Source of the DNA: Micromonosporaceae bacterium
GTDB lineage: Bacteria; Actinomycetota; Actinomycetes; Mycobacteriales; Micromonosporaceae
Reading direction: 5' to 3'
NCBI GenBank assembly: GCA_020027875.1
Contig: JAHRHA010000004.1
Location: forward strand, 1 to 64,000
Length of the DNA stretch: 64,000 nucleotides
The position numbers and the translations under genes are program-made. Under the pieces are notes generated by a model, which searched no databases, had not been told where the DNA came from, and saw nothing but the letters and a program-made list of their open reading frames with translations. Shown piece after piece: positions 1 to 9,265 of this stretch. Each line of letters begins with the position of its first letter. The stretch's first letter is position 1.

Positions 1-52
1 ACAAGGTAGCCCCAGCGGGGACCGCAGAGCCGCAGACGTCGCAGTTACGCAC

Positions 53-124
53 CTTGTTGTCCATCGCCGCGTCGTTGTCCATCGCCGCGTCGTTGTGCAT
101 CGCCGCGTCGTTGTCCATCGCCGC
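53..124. repeat. Four tandem copies of an 18-bp unit
   Basis: The unit GTCGTTGTCCATCGCCGC is repeated head to tail; the first copy is slightly degenerate and the third has one C-to-G change. It lies downstream of the stop codon of the NlpC/P60 gene on the minus strand. The copies are too short and too close for CRISPR. An 18-bp period keeps a reading frame, but I see no gene here. Confidence 0.85.
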
Positions 125-232
125 CCTCCAACGTTCTCCCGCGGCCGGGGCGTCGTGAGCCACCGTCCGCTGGGATTACCGTGCCACACGGGTGCCAGTC
201 GGCGCAGCCTCAGCGGTGGCTCGCCGCGATCA

Positions 233-1840
233 TCACCGCCGCCACCAGCGCCTCCGCCGCGGCTGCTGCGCGATGGCGGGTGAGCTGGCGTCGATGGCCG
301 CGGGTAGCCCCGTCACCTCGGCGGTTGGTGTGGGCGTCGTCCCGGGCGTGGACGAGGCCTCGGGCGCAGGCGACGCGGTCGCCGTCGGGCTCGGTGAGGT
401 CGACGCGCTCGGCGATGCCGAGGCCGTCGGGGTTGACGAGACAGTCGCCGTGGGCGTGGGTGTCGGGCTAGCCGTGGCGGTAGGCGTGGGTGTGGGTGTG
501 GGCGTCGGAGTCGGAGTCGGTGTGGGCGTCGGGCTGGGTGTGGGGCTCGGCCTGGGCGTGGGGGTGGGCGTGGGGGTCGGGATAACACCAGGGATTGCGG
601 TGGCTGGGATCGGGCGGGTCGCTCCGAAGTACTCCGTCCACCAGATGGGGGAGATCCGGACAACGTCGCCGAAGGTCGGTGCGTGCACCATCCTGCCGTT
701 GCCGATGTAGATGGCGACGTGGTGGATCTGGCGCCAGTCGTACCGGTCCGTGCTGAAGAACAGCAGGTCGCCGGGGAGGAGTTGGCTGACCAGGACGGGC
801 ATTCCGGCGCTGTACTGGTATCGGGAGACGCGGGGAAGCCGGATCCCCACGGAGAGGTATGACGCCAATGCCAGCCCCGAGCAGTCGTACGAGTTTGGTC
901 CCTCGGCGGCCCATTCGTACGGCCTGCCCTGTTGGCGTAGCGCGAAGTTGACCGCCGATATCGCGACGGGTGCGGCCTGGAGTCCGTTGATGCTGGTGCC
1001 GAGTCCCCGGCTGGCGGAGAGGCTGTCCTCGTAGGCATCGCGCGTCGTTCCCAGCGTGCCGAGCAGACTGGCGTTGCGGGACTGCAGGGTCGTCAGTGCG
1101 GCGCGGTGGCGGGTGAACTGCTCGTTGATGATCGTCCGGCGTGCGGCGATCTCGTTCTCCACCGCGGTCGCGGCGTCGAGCACGACTCGGGCGTCCTGTT
1201 CGGCCCGCTCTGCATCGAGCACCTCGTACATGATCGAATCCCGCTGTGGCGGGCGCTCGGCCTCCTCGACCTGCGACGGCAGGGCGGGCGCGATGAGGCC
1301 CAGATTCTGCAGGTCATTGGCGTACTCCCCGAAGGGGCCGAGGGCCAAGCCCTTCTGGTACGCATCGGTGGCGATCGCCGCGGCCTTGGCCCGCACCGCC
1401 TGGAGCTCTGCCGTCCTCTGCTCCCACGTCGTACGGAGTCCCGAGGTCACGGCCCGAGCGGCAGTCAGCTCATCGTCGATGGCCTTGAGTTGCTCGCCCA
1501 GCCGTTCGGTGGCGCTGGACGCTGCGATGATCTCCGCGGCGAGCGGTCCGATGACGTCCACCGGCGGCGGCAACACCGGCTGCGGTTGGGGCGGAAAGAC
1601 GAGTGTGTCGCTGGGCGTGGGCACCGCTCCACCGTCCGGGCCGTTAGCTCCCGGCGCCAGGCCCGGTGTCGTCGCTGCGGCATGCGCGGGTCGGATGGCG
1701 GCGGTTATGATCCCGACCGTGATCGTGGCGGCCGCGGCCGTGCGCGTCACCCAGAGCCTGCGCCAACTGCCCTGCCTGCGCCAGGAGCGGTGCAGGCTCG
1801 CATTGCGGCGAAGTCGCCACCGGCGTCGGTACCCGATCAC
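233..1840 (-). CDS. Secreted NlpC/P60 cell-wall endopeptidase with long Thr/Pro tail
   Basis: This 535-residue protein is probably a peptidoglycan endopeptidase acting outside the membrane. After a short basic N-terminus comes a hydrophobic segment (about residues 31-55) that looks like a signal peptide or anchor. Residues of about 105-270 are Ala/Glu/Arg rich and likely coiled coil, as in RipA-like hydrolases. The NlpC/P60 domain follows, with catalytic Cys near residue 320 in YDCSG, His near 374 in IHHVAIYIG and a third polar residue in MVHAP. The C-terminal ~120 residues are mostly TP/SP repeats, ending in a very basic RRRRWWRR. The tail could span or bind the wall; that is inference. The start is a GTG, and an internal start cannot be excluded. 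It is divergent from mqnE. Confidence 0.85.
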   Translation of the reverse strand: MIGYRRRWRLRRNASLHRSWRRQGSWRRLWVTRTAAAATITVGIITAAIRPAHAAATTPGLAPGANGPDGGAVPTPSDTLVFPPQPQPVLPPPVDVIGPLAAEIIAASSATERLGEQLKAIDDELTAARAVTSGLRTTWEQRTAELQAVRAKAAAIATDAYQKGLALGPFGEYANDLQNLGLIAPALPSQVEEAERPPQRDSIMYEVLDAERAEQDARVVLDAATAVENEIAARRTIINEQFTRHRAALTTLQSRNASLLGTLGTTRDAYEDSLSASRGLGTSINGLQAAPVAISAVNFALRQQGRPYEWAAEGPNSYDCSGLALASYLSVGIRLPRVSRYQYSAGMPVLVSQLLPGDLLFFSTDRYDWRQIHHVAIYIGNGRMVHAPTFGDVVRISPIWWTEYFGATRPIPATAIPGVIPTPTPTPTPRPSPTPSPTPTPTPTPTPTPTPTPTATASPTPTPTATVSSTPTASASPSASTSPSPTATASPAPEASSTPGTTPTPTAEVTGLPAAIDASSPAIAQQPRRRRWWRR

Positions 1841-2051
1841 GCAAACCGCCCCAGGTTAGACAGCAATGTCTCGTTTCTCCCCGTTAGGCCCGCCGACGTC
1901 CCGGCTGCGACGCACCACACATGTGTTACCCCATGTCCCGTGGCGGTGTCGAGACTTTCGGGAAAACGGATGATGACAGTTCGGTCATGGCCTTGGTCCG
2001 GGCACCAGGGCCGAGGACGTACGCTCGGGCAGGAGATGGAGGGCGAACGCG

Positions 2052-3224
2052 ATGACCGATGTGGGCTGGAAGCGCGAGATCGAGGCGAAGGTGTACGCCG
2101 GAACGCGGCTCACACGCGCAGACGGCGAGGCCCTCTACGCAAGTGATGATCTATCCTGGCTCGGTCGGCTCGCCCACCATCGGCGCACGGCGCTCAACGG
2201 CGAGCGGGTGATGTTCAACGTCAACCGGCACCTGAATCTCACAAATGTGTGCAGCGCCTCCTGCGCGTACTGCTCGTTTCAGCGCAAACCCGGCGAGAAG
2301 GCCGCCTACACAATGCGCGTCGAGGAGGCGGTCGCGAAGGCCAAGGAGATGGAGGACGAGCAGCTCACCGAGCTGCACATCGTCAACGGGCTGCACCCCA
2401 CGCTGCCGTGGAAGTACTACCCCCGGGTGTTGCGCGAGCTGAAGGCCGCGCTGGCCGGAGTGTCGCTGAAATGCTTCACCGCGACCGAGGTGCACTGGTT
2501 CGAAAAGATCTCAGGCCTTCCCGCGGACGAGATCCTCGACGAACTCATCGACGCCGGGCTGGATTCGTTGACGGGTGGCGGCGCGGAGATCTTCGATTGG
2601 GAGATCCGGAAGCAGATCGTCGATCACGCCACCCATTGGGAGGACTGGTCACGCATCCACCGGCTGGCGCACGCGAAGGGCATGCGTACGCCGGCCACCA
2701 TGCTCTACGGGCACATCGAGGAGCACCGGCACCGGGTCGATCATGTTTTGCGCCTACGCGAACTGCAGGACGAGACGGGGGGCTTTGCCGTCTTCATCCC
2801 ACTGCGCTACCAGCACGACTTCGTGGACTCAGCCGATGGAGTGGTACGCAACCGGCTGCAGGCCCGCACCACGATGGCGTCGCCGGCCGAGTCGTTGAAG
2901 ACGTTCGCCGTCTCGCGCCTGCTGCTCGACAATGTGCCGCATCTCAAGTGCTTCTGGGTCATGCACGGGCTGTCTCTGGCCCAACTGTCGCTGAACTTCG
3001 GCGTCGACGACCTGGACGGCTCCGTCGTGGAGTACAAGATCACCCACGACGCCGACTCGTACGGGACCCCGCAAACGATGCACCGTGAGGATCTCTTGCA
3101 CCTCATCTGGGACGCTGGCTTCCAGCCGGTCGAGCGAAACACCCGCTACGAGGTTGTGCGCGAGTACGATGCGCCGCCGTCGCTGGCCGAGCGGCGCGCC
3201 GAGCCGCAGCAGGTCTGGGCGTAG
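2052..3224 (+). CDS. mqnE: Aminofutalosine synthase (radical SAM), MqnE
   Basis: MqnE joins 3-[(1-carboxyvinyl)oxy]benzoate, the product of MqnA, to S-adenosylmethionine to give 6-amino-6-deoxyfutalosine, an early step of the futalosine route to menaquinone. The 390-residue length is normal. The radical-SAM iron-sulfur motif CxxxCxxC is at Cys67, Cys71 and Cys74. The start ATG follows the purine-rich AGGAGATGGAGGG. Sequence relatives in the same window are mqnC (25.3 kb) and mqnA (14.5 kb), so the pathway genes are scattered rather than in one operon. MqnC is the nearest paralogue, but the region around CSASCAYCSFQ and the length fit MqnE better. Confidence 0.93.
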   Translation: MTDVGWKREIEAKVYAGTRLTRADGEALYASDDLSWLGRLAHHRRTALNGERVMFNVNRHLNLTNVCSASCAYCSFQRKPGEKAAYTMRVEEAVAKAKEMEDEQLTELHIVNGLHPTLPWKYYPRVLRELKAALAGVSLKCFTATEVHWFEKISGLPADEILDELIDAGLDSLTGGGAEIFDWEIRKQIVDHATHWEDWSRIHRLAHAKGMRTPATMLYGHIEEHRHRVDHVLRLRELQDETGGFAVFIPLRYQHDFVDSADGVVRNRLQARTTMASPAESLKTFAVSRLLLDNVPHLKCFWVMHGLSLAQLSLNFGVDDLDGSVVEYKITHDADSYGTPQTMHREDLLHLIWDAGFQPVERNTRYEVVREYDAPPSLAERRAEPQQVWA

Positions 3225-3259
3225 CTGGCGCTCAGCGGGCGGGTAGCCTCGGGGCCGAC

Positions 3260-3703
3260 ATGGCCGAGAAGTCCGTATCCCAGGTGTTCCCGCGGCGCGA
3301 CGCCGATGGGCGCGTGATCAGCCTCGTCGAACTCGTCGCGGCGGCGCTATTGGGCACGCTGGTCGGCCTCGCCGCCTTGGCGCTCATCGATGGGATCTTC
3401 GCTCTCATCGGGTTGGGGAGCTTCGGGCGCGCGTCCGGCTGGCTGGCGTTGATCCTGCCAGCGCTGCTGTTCTTCGATGACCTGCGCGCGTGGCGTGGGT
3501 ATGGCGTGCGGATTCTGGTCGCCCTGGTCGGCACGGGACTCGCGATCGGAATCGGCCTCATAGCCGCGGCCCTGGTCAGCGCGCTCCCGCCGATGGTCTC
3601 GGGAGCCGTCGGTGCGGCCGTGGCGGCACTTGTCTACAGTCCGGTCTGGTTTGTTGGAATCCGATGGCTGACCGGCCATCGCATCGAGATGGGATCCCAG
3701 TGA
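3260..3703 (+). CDS. Small integral membrane protein, unknown function
   Basis: I do not recognise a named family. The 147-residue product has four likely membrane helices (about residues 22-48, 52-72, 82-108 and 112-132) and a charged N-terminus. A TAGCCT hexamer lies 10 bases before the ATG, and there is no strong ribosome binding site. Its stop overlaps the GTG start of the DUF4229 gene (GTGA), so the two are translationally coupled and probably work at the same membrane. Confidence 0.75.
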   Translation: MAEKSVSQVFPRRDADGRVISLVELVAAALLGTLVGLAALALIDGIFALIGLGSFGRASGWLALILPALLFFDDLRAWRGYGVRILVALVGTGLAIGIGLIAAALVSALPPMVSGAVGAAVAALVYSPVWFVGIRWLTGHRIEMGSQ

Positions 3704-3987
3704 ATCCCGGACTGAAATACGCCGTCGGCCGGATCGGCATCTTCGTCGCCTGCGCGGTGCCCGCACTCCTGCTCCTGCCGAGCGGAATGAATCTGCTCCT
3801 TAAGCTCATGATTGCGTTAGTTGTCTCGGCGGCGCTCTCCTTCTTCCTGCTCAGACGTTGGCGCGATGAGGTCGCCGATCAGATGTCGGCCAATGCCCGC
3901 AAGAAGATCGCGGAGAAGGAGCGCCTGCGCTCGGCCCTGGCTGGCGACGACGAGCCCCCGCCAGCCCAGGACCCCGAACAGCGGTAA
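3700..3987 (+). CDS. DUF4229 family membrane protein
   Basis: The 95-residue protein has two membrane helices (about residues 8-28 and 31-52), then a basic, Lys/Glu-rich cytoplasmic tail ending in acidic and Pro residues. This is the DUF4229 layout, common next to menaquinone genes in actinobacteria; its function is not known. The GTG start shares bases with the stop of the upstream membrane protein. I chose it because it gives a start directly before the first helix. Confidence 0.75.
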   Translation: MNPGLKYAVGRIGIFVACAVPALLLLPSGMNLLLKLMIALVVSAALSFFLLRRWRDEVADQMSANARKKIAEKERLRSALAGDDEPPPAQDPEQR

Positions 3988-4032
3988 ATCCTCGGGTCGA
4001 ACCTCGTAGCTCACTCGATCATCCACGCCCAG

Positions 4033-4080
4033 GCTCCACCATGGAGCATGGAAAAGTTCCTGATCAACATATATTGATAT
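4033..4080 (+). promoter_or_regulatory. AT-rich candidate promoter with palindrome ahead of carboxypeptidase
   Basis: A 15-base hairpin (GCTCCA, CCA, TGGAGC) at 4033-4047 is followed by the only strongly AT-rich patch in the area, with TATATT at 4070-4075 as a possible -10 box. A convincing -35 box is not seen. The patch lies about 65 bases before the carboxypeptidase start. Confidence 0.25.
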
Positions 4081-4141
4081 GACCTTGCCCGGGTGGTCTT
4101 GTGGAGGCCAACCATGCACCTCCTCGTCCCCGGGAGGATTA

Positions 4142-6052
4142 ATGAAACTCGGTGTGAGACCCACCGGGCACCACCACGAGCCGGCGAGCGGAGGCCGTAG
4201 CCGCTGGCGTCGCGCAATCATCGTCGCGGCGATCGCCGGTGTGGCGATCGCCATCACTCCCAGCACCTCCCCTGCCGGCCCGATTATCGAGGCCGAACCG
4301 CTGCGGGCCCATGCGTCTTACCAGGTCCTCGGCCCGAAGACATTCAATGACGTCAACGCCGTCGCCCAGACCGGCGCCTCGGTCGACGGCATCGAGCATG
4401 GTCGTGTGCAGATCACGGCCACCCCGCAGGAGGTCCGGCAGATTCGGGCTCTCGGCTTCACGGTGGAGCTCGTGCCGGAGCCGCAGGTCGTCCCCGGAAC
4501 CCCCGGCATCCTCGCGTTCCCACCGGCGGACTCGAACTACCACGACTATGGCGAGATGGTTGCCGAGATCAACGCACTCGTCGCGTCGAAGCCGAGCATC
4601 GCTCGGAAGCTGAGCATCGGCACCTCATACGAGGGTCGCGACATGCCGCTGATCAAGATTTCCGACAATGTGACCGTCGACGAGGCCGAGCCGGAGATCC
4701 TGTTCGACCACCACCAGCATGCCCGCGAGCACCTGACCGTCGAGATGGCGCTCTACCTGCTGCACCAGTTCATCGACCTCTACGGCACCGATTCGCGGAT
4801 CACCAACCTGGTCAACAGCCGCGAGATCTGGATCGTGCCGGACATGAACCCGGACGGCGGCGAGTACGACATCGCGACCGGCGCCTACCGGTCGTGGCGC
4901 AAGAACCGCCAGCCGAATGCGGGATCATCCAATGTGGGTACCGACCTCAACCGCAACTGGTCCTACCAGTGGGGTTGCTGCGGTGGCTCGTCCGGCAGCA
5001 CCGGCAGCGCGACCTACCGTGGCCCGTCGCCGTTCTCGGCGCCGGAGACCCAGCGGCTGCGCGACTTCGTCCTCAGCCGCGTGATCGGCGGCACCCAGCA
5101 GATCAAGGTGAACATCGATTTCCACACCTACTCGCAGCTCGTGCTGTGGCCCTACGGCTACACCACGGCCAACACCACGGCGAACCTGGGTGTCGATGCC
5201 CAGTCGACCTTCGCCACGATCGGCCAGCAGATGGCGGCGACGAACCAGTTCACGCCCGAGCAGGCTAGTGACCTCTACATCGCCGATGGAGTGATCATCG
5301 ACTGGATGTGGGCCACCCACGGCATCTTCTCTTACACCTTCGAGCTCTACCCGGGTCCATCGGGCAGCGGCGGCGGCTTCTACCCGCCGGATGAGGTCAT
5401 CCCGGCGCAGACCTCGCGCAACCGTGAGGCGGTGCTGATCCTCTCCGAGTACGCCGACTGCCCATGGCGGGCGATCGGCAAGGAGGCGCAGTACTGCGGC
5501 GGTGGCGGTGGCACGACCATCTACACCGACAACTTCGAGGCCGCGACGGGCTGGACGACCAACCCGAGCGGGACCGACACCGCGACGACGGGCGCGTGGG
5601 AGCGCGGCAACCCCGAGGACACCAACTCCTCCGGCCCCAAGCAGCTCGGCACCACGGTCAGCGGCTCCAACGACCTGGTCACGGGCCGACTCGCTGGGGC
5701 AAGCGCCGGTACGTGGGACATCGACGGCGGTACGACGAGCATCCGCTCGCCATTGATCGCGCTGCCGTCGACGGGCACGCTAACGCTGTTCCTGTCGCAG
5801 TACCTCTCCCACGGCAGTAACGCCTCCTCGGCGGACTTCCTCCGGGTGAGCGTCGTCCACAATGGCGGTACCACGGTGGTGTTCAGCCGGGCCGGTGCCG
5901 CGGTTGACCTCGACGCCGTGTGGAGTACGGCGTCGGCGAACCTGACTCCATACGCCGGCCAATCGGTCCGCATCCTCGTCGAGGCGGCGGACGCGTCCGG
6001 GGCGAGCCTCGTCGAGGCCGCTGTCGACGACGTAAGGATCACGCAGGCATAA
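4142..6052 (+). CDS. Secreted M14 zinc carboxypeptidase with C-terminal beta-sandwich domain
   Basis: This 636-residue protein should remove C-terminal residues from peptides outside the cell. A basic N-terminus and a hydrophobic stretch (about residues 25-42) form a signal peptide. The M14 domain carries the zinc ligands His193 and Glu196 in HARE, Arg in DLNRNW near 271, the third zinc His near 328 in DFHTYSQ, and the catalytic Glu near 401 in FELYPG. Residues after about 465 form a separate Gly/Thr/Ser-rich domain resembling a jelly-roll or proprotein-type module. The ATG at 4142 follows GGGAGGATTA; upstream in-frame starts lack a site. It stands alone and is followed by a terminator-like hairpin. 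Confidence 0.9.
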   Translation: MKLGVRPTGHHHEPASGGRSRWRRAIIVAAIAGVAIAITPSTSPAGPIIEAEPLRAHASYQVLGPKTFNDVNAVAQTGASVDGIEHGRVQITATPQEVRQIRALGFTVELVPEPQVVPGTPGILAFPPADSNYHDYGEMVAEINALVASKPSIARKLSIGTSYEGRDMPLIKISDNVTVDEAEPEILFDHHQHAREHLTVEMALYLLHQFIDLYGTDSRITNLVNSREIWIVPDMNPDGGEYDIATGAYRSWRKNRQPNAGSSNVGTDLNRNWSYQWGCCGGSSGSTGSATYRGPSPFSAPETQRLRDFVLSRVIGGTQQIKVNIDFHTYSQLVLWPYGYTTANTTANLGVDAQSTFATIGQQMAATNQFTPEQASDLYIADGVIIDWMWATHGIFSYTFELYPGPSGSGGGFYPPDEVIPAQTSRNREAVLILSEYADCPWRAIGKEAQYCGGGGGTTIYTDNFEAATGWTTNPSGTDTATTGAWERGNPEDTNSSGPKQLGTTVSGSNDLVTGRLAGASAGTWDIDGGTTSIRSPLIALPSTGTLTLFLSQYLSHGSNASSADFLRVSVVHNGGTTVVFSRAGAAVDLDAVWSTASANLTPYAGQSVRILVEAADASGASLVEAAVDDVRITQA

Positions 6053-6063
6053 CCCTCGATGAT

Positions 6064-6107
6064 CCAGGCGTTCCGCGCGTTGTTCCGGCAACGTGGGGGA
6101 CGCCTGG
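6064..6107 (+). terminator. Nested hairpin after the carboxypeptidase gene
   Basis: CCAGGCGT at 6064-6071 pairs with ACGCCTGG at 6100-6107, and a second helix (CGTTG with CAACG) forms inside. It starts 11 bases after the stop codon. No U-tract follows, which is usual in actinobacteria. Confidence 0.5.
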
Positions 6108-6114
6108 CTCACGT

Positions 6115-6280
6115 CTAGGGCGGTGCGGTAGCGTCTCGTTGACTGCTCCGCAGCGAAGCCGGTGCGACTCCGGTGCTGTCCCGCAACTGTGAAGCCCCTC
6201 GTTGGTGAGGGGATAAGCCAGGTCGCCTGCGGTGCTATCGCGAACAAGCGCTCTCGAGGAAGAGTGCCTCGCAGGCGGAG
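6115..6280 (+). promoter_or_regulatory. Cobalamin riboswitch
   Basis: The leader holds the conserved cobalamin aptamer elements in order: GAAGCCGGTGCGACTCCGG, then CTGTCCCGCAACTGTGAAG, then the B12 box AAGCCAGGTCGCCTGC at about 6216-6230. CGCCTGC (6224-6230) can also pair with GCAGGCG (6271-6277), giving a possible switch between aptamer and expression platform. It sits 60-220 bases upstream of a BtuF-like gene, so high adenosylcobalamin should repress the importer. Confidence 0.9.
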
Positions 6281-6339
6281 CCCTTCTCCATCCGGCTCCT
6301 GTCGGCGAAGCAATCCCGCCTCGACCGACAGGAGGATCG

Positions 6340-7278
6340 ATGAGACATACCGTCCGCACTTTCGCCGGCACCTTCGCCGCGATCGTCCTCGCAACCGGCA
6401 GCGCCGTCGGCTGCGGGTCCACTACAGACAGCCCAGGTACGGGCACGACGAGCGCCGCCGCCGCCGCGTTCCCGGTGACCGTTGGCTCGCTCACGCTCGA
6501 CAAGCGACCGGAGCGCATCGTGTCGCTCGCACCGACCGGCACGGAGATGCTCTTCGCGGTCGACGCCGGCAAGCAGGTCGTTGCCGTCGACGACTTCTCC
6601 ACGTTCCCGACGAACGCGCCGAAGACGGATCTGTCCGGGTACAAGCCGAATGCCGAGGCGATCGCGAAGTACCGGCCCGACCTGGTCGTGCTCTCCAATG
6701 ACACCGAGAAGATCGTGGACCAGCTGAAGGCGCTGCGGATTCCGACCTTCCTCGCATCCGCGGCCAACACGCTGGACGACACCTATCAGCAGATCAGCGA
6801 CCTGGGCCGGCTCACGGGCCACGCGGCCGAGGCTGACGCACTCAACCAGCAGATGCGCGACGACCTCGCCAAGCTGGTTAAGGACCTACCCAAACGCAGC
6901 AAGCCGCTCACCTACTACTACGAGCTCGACCAGACCTATTACTCGGTCACGTCGAGGACGTTCATCGGATCGCTCTTCACCAGCGCCGGTCTGGTGAACA
7001 TCGCCGACGCCTCGAGCCAGGCCGGCAACGAGTACCCACAGCTATCTGCCGAGGTGATCGTTAAGGCGAACCCGGATCTGATCTTCCTCGCCGACACCAA
7101 GTGCTGCGGCCAGTCCGCGGCAACCGTGGCCAAGCGCGCCGGCTGGGCGGGCATCGCAGCGGTCAAGAACGGCGGGGTCATCGCGCTCGACGACGACATC
7201 GCGTCGCGCTGGGGGCCGCGCGTGGTGGACCTGCAGCGGGCGATCGTGGAAGCGGTGGCCAAGGCCCCGGCCGGCTGA
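6340..7278 (+). CDS. BtuF-like ABC transporter substrate-binding lipoprotein (cobalamin)
   Basis: This 312-residue protein is the external binding component of an ABC importer. A signal peptide with AVGC lipobox (Cys at about residue 25) predicts a membrane-anchored lipoprotein. The PeriBP fold of the BtuF/FecB class follows, with RPERIVSLAPTGTEMLFA and NPDLIFLAD as typical segments. The ATG at 6340 follows GGAGG at 6331-6335. The cobalamin riboswitch upstream and permease and ATPase genes downstream argue for cobalamin or cobinamide as substrate; fold alone would also allow iron-siderophore. Confidence 0.88.
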   Translation: MRHTVRTFAGTFAAIVLATGSAVGCGSTTDSPGTGTTSAAAAAFPVTVGSLTLDKRPERIVSLAPTGTEMLFAVDAGKQVVAVDDFSTFPTNAPKTDLSGYKPNAEAIAKYRPDLVVLSNDTEKIVDQLKALRIPTFLASAANTLDDTYQQISDLGRLTGHAAEADALNQQMRDDLAKLVKDLPKRSKPLTYYYELDQTYYSVTSRTFIGSLFTSAGLVNIADASSQAGNEYPQLSAEVIVKANPDLIFLADTKCCGQSAATVAKRAGWAGIAAVKNGGVIALDDDIASRWGPRVVDLQRAIVEAVAKAPAG

Positions 7279-7290
7279 CGATCCTACGTC

Positions 7291-7356
7291 CCGTCGATCT
7301 AGGGCGTAGGAGCGTGAGTTGATCTCCAGTCGCGTAGCTACCCCCTAGATCGACGG
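7291..7356 (-). repeat. Type A palindromic intergenic element, copy 1
   Basis: Inverted arms of 19 bases (7291-7309 and 7338-7356), one mismatch, based on CGTCGATCTAGGGCGTAG. The loop contains GAGTTGATCTC, the reverse complement of the core GAGATCAACTC in the other copies, which sets its orientation. It lies between the binding-protein and permease genes, inside what should be one operon, and its right edge runs into the ribosome binding site of the permease. Confidence 0.85.
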
Positions 7357-7373
7357 GGAGGAAGGTGAGCTGT

Positions 7374-8474
7374 ATGAGCGGGACCGGCACGGCGGTGCGC
7401 GCAGCGGTGCTACCGGCGCGGCTCAGCCTGCGCTGGCTTGTGGCCGGTGTCGTGGCCGTGGTCGTGGCCGCCCTCGCCGGTCTGGCGATCGGCCCGGTCG
7501 CGATCAACCCGCTCGGAGTCGTAGCCGAGCTGCTCAATCTGATCCCGGGTGTCGACATCCACACTGGACTCAGCGGATCAGAGGCTGCCATCGTCACACA
7601 GCTGCGCCTGCCCCGCGTGGCGCTCGGTCTGCTCGTCGGCGCGATGCTCGCGCTGGCGGGCGGTTGCTACCAGGGCGTGTTCCGCAATCCGCTGGCCGAT
7701 CCCTACCTGCTCGGCGTCGCCGCGGGCGCCGGACTTGGGGCGACGGCGGCCGTGGCGATCGGCGTGTCGTCCGGCATCGATGGAGGCGGTGGCGCGTTGT
7801 CCGGCTCCGCTGCGGTTGGTCTGGTGCCCGCGTTCGCGTTCGCGGGAGCGCTCGTCGGGGTGGCGCTGACGTACGGGCTCGGCGTCGCGGGCGCCCGGGT
7901 CCGCACCCCCACCACGCTGATCCTGGCCGGCGTCGCGGTCGCGGCCTTCCTTACCGCCATCCAGACGTATGTCCTGCAGCGCAATGTGGAGACGATCCGT
8001 GAGGTCTACTCGTGGTTGTTGGGTAGCCTCGCCACAAGTGGCTGGAATGAGGTAACACTCGCCTTGCCGTACGCGGCGGTGGCCGCGGTTGTGGTGCTGG
8101 CGCACCGGCGCGAGCTGGACGTGCTCTCGGTCGGCGACGACGAGGCCTCGAGCCTCGGGTTGCATCCGCAGCGATCGCGCTACCTGTTGATCGCCGCGGC
8201 CTCGCTTGGCACGGCCGCCGCAGTGGCCGTGTCGGGCCTCATCGGCTTCGTCGGAATCATAGTGCCGCACACGATCCGGCTCGTGGCAGGCTCGAGCTAC
8301 CGCGTGATCCTGCCGCTGTCGATGCTGTTCGGCGCCGCGTTTCTCACCCTGTCGGACCTCGCCGCTCGTACCGTCATGTCCCCGACCGAGATCCCGATCG
8401 GTGTGGTCACCGCCTTCCTCGGAGCCCCGTTCTTTGTGTTGGTGCTGCGGACGGCCAAGCGAGTGGGATTATGA
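7374..8474 (+). CDS. BtuC-like FecCD-family ABC transporter permease
   Basis: The 366-residue protein has about nine or ten membrane helices and the FecCD-family segments RLPRVALGLLVGAMLALAG, GVFRNPLADPYLLGV and GLIGFVGIIVPH, the last being the coupling region for the ATPase. It would form the channel of the cobalamin importer as a homodimer. ATG 7374 lies 9 bases after GGAGGAAGG; GTG 7365 in frame is too close to that site. It overlaps the ATPase gene by ATGA. Confidence 0.9.
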   Translation: MSGTGTAVRAAVLPARLSLRWLVAGVVAVVVAALAGLAIGPVAINPLGVVAELLNLIPGVDIHTGLSGSEAAIVTQLRLPRVALGLLVGAMLALAGGCYQGVFRNPLADPYLLGVAAGAGLGATAAVAIGVSSGIDGGGGALSGSAAVGLVPAFAFAGALVGVALTYGLGVAGARVRTPTTLILAGVAVAAFLTAIQTYVLQRNVETIREVYSWLLGSLATSGWNEVTLALPYAAVAAVVVLAHRRELDVLSVGDDEASSLGLHPQRSRYLLIAAASLGTAAAVAVSGLIGFVGIIVPHTIRLVAGSSYRVILPLSMLFGAAFLTLSDLAARTVMSPTEIPIGVVTAFLGAPFFVLVLRTAKRVGL

Positions 8475-9265
8475 GCACGGCCGTCAGCATCCATGACCTT
8501 CGTGTCTCCCTAGGCGGCGCGCCGATCCTGCATGGACTCGACCTCGCGGTCGCGTCCGGCGAATGGGTGACCGTGATAGGTCCCAATGGCGCGGGCAAGT
8601 CGACCCTGCTGCGTGCCATCGGTGGCCTGGTGCCGTTCGCCGGCGCGATCTCCCTGCTTGGCACGCCCAGCGACCGTCTGCATCGTCGAGATCGCGCCCG
8701 GCTCCTGGCCACAGTGCCGCAGAGTCCGACGGTCCCGCCCGGCATGGCCGTCCTCGACTACGTGCTTCTCGGCCGCACCCCGTACATCAGGCCGCTTGGT
8801 CGCGAGTCGCGGGGAGATCTCGCGGCGGTTGACGACGTGCTGCACCGGCTGGACCTAGTCCGGTTCTCCGACCGTCCACTGGAGACCCTTTCGGGGGGGG
8901 AGCGGCAGCGCGCATTTCTCGCCCGCGCGCTCGCGCAGGGCGCGACGGTGCTGCTGCTCGACGAACCCACCTCCGCACTGGATATCGGACATCAGCAGGA
9001 GGTGCTTGACCTGGTTGACGAGCTACGCACGGACCGGAGTCTCACCGTTCTCGCTTCGATGCATGATCTGTCCATCGCCGGCGAGTACGCGGACCGCATG
9101 GTCCTCCTCGCCGCGGGCCACATTGTCGCGAGCGGCTCGCCGCGGGATGTGTTGACCGAGAAGCTGCTCTCCGAGCACTACGGTGCCCGGGTGCGGGTCA
9201 TTGACGGCGAGCACGGGCCGCTCATCGTGCCGGTCCGTTCGTCCGACCGAGATGCCGTGACCTAG
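8471..9265 (+). CDS. BtuD-like ABC transporter ATP-binding protein
   Basis: This 264-residue ATPase powers the importer. Walker A GPNGAGKS is near residues 38-45, the Q-loop VPQSP near 80, signature LSGGERQR near 138, Walker B LLLLDEPTSALD near 158 and the switch His in SMHDL near 196. The start ATG overlaps the permease stop. The stop TAG shares the tetranucleotide CTAG with the stop of the convergent VOC gene, so the two genes overlap by four bases. Confidence 0.9.
   Translation: MSTAVSIHDLRVSLGGAPILHGLDLAVASGEWVTVIGPNGAGKSTLLRAIGGLVPFAGAISLLGTPSDRLHRRDRARLLATVPQSPTVPPGMAVLDYVLLGRTPYIRPLGRESRGDLAAVDDVLHRLDLVRFSDRPLETLSGGERQRAFLARALAQGATVLLLDEPTSALDIGHQQEVLDLVDELRTDRSLTVLASMHDLSIAGEYADRMVLLAAGHIVASGSPRDVLTEKLLSEHYGARVRVIDGEHGPLIVPVRSSDRDAVT

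Noticed and set aside
53-124. Possible CRISPR array
   Set aside because: Units are contiguous 18-mers without spacers, and no cas genes are present.
192-710. Open frame on the plus strand with long VGVGVG repeats
   Set aside because: It is the antisense reading of the TP-repeat tail of the NlpC/P60 gene; it has no ribosome site and no family.
1841-2051. Possible c-di-AMP (ydaO) riboswitch before the NlpC/P60 gene
   Set aside because: NlpC genes often have one, but I could not find the conserved aptamer segments in this 211-base region.
7291-7356. Type A repeat as a conventional insertion sequence end
   Set aside because: No transposase, no second end and no clear target duplication; it is short and palindromic as a whole.
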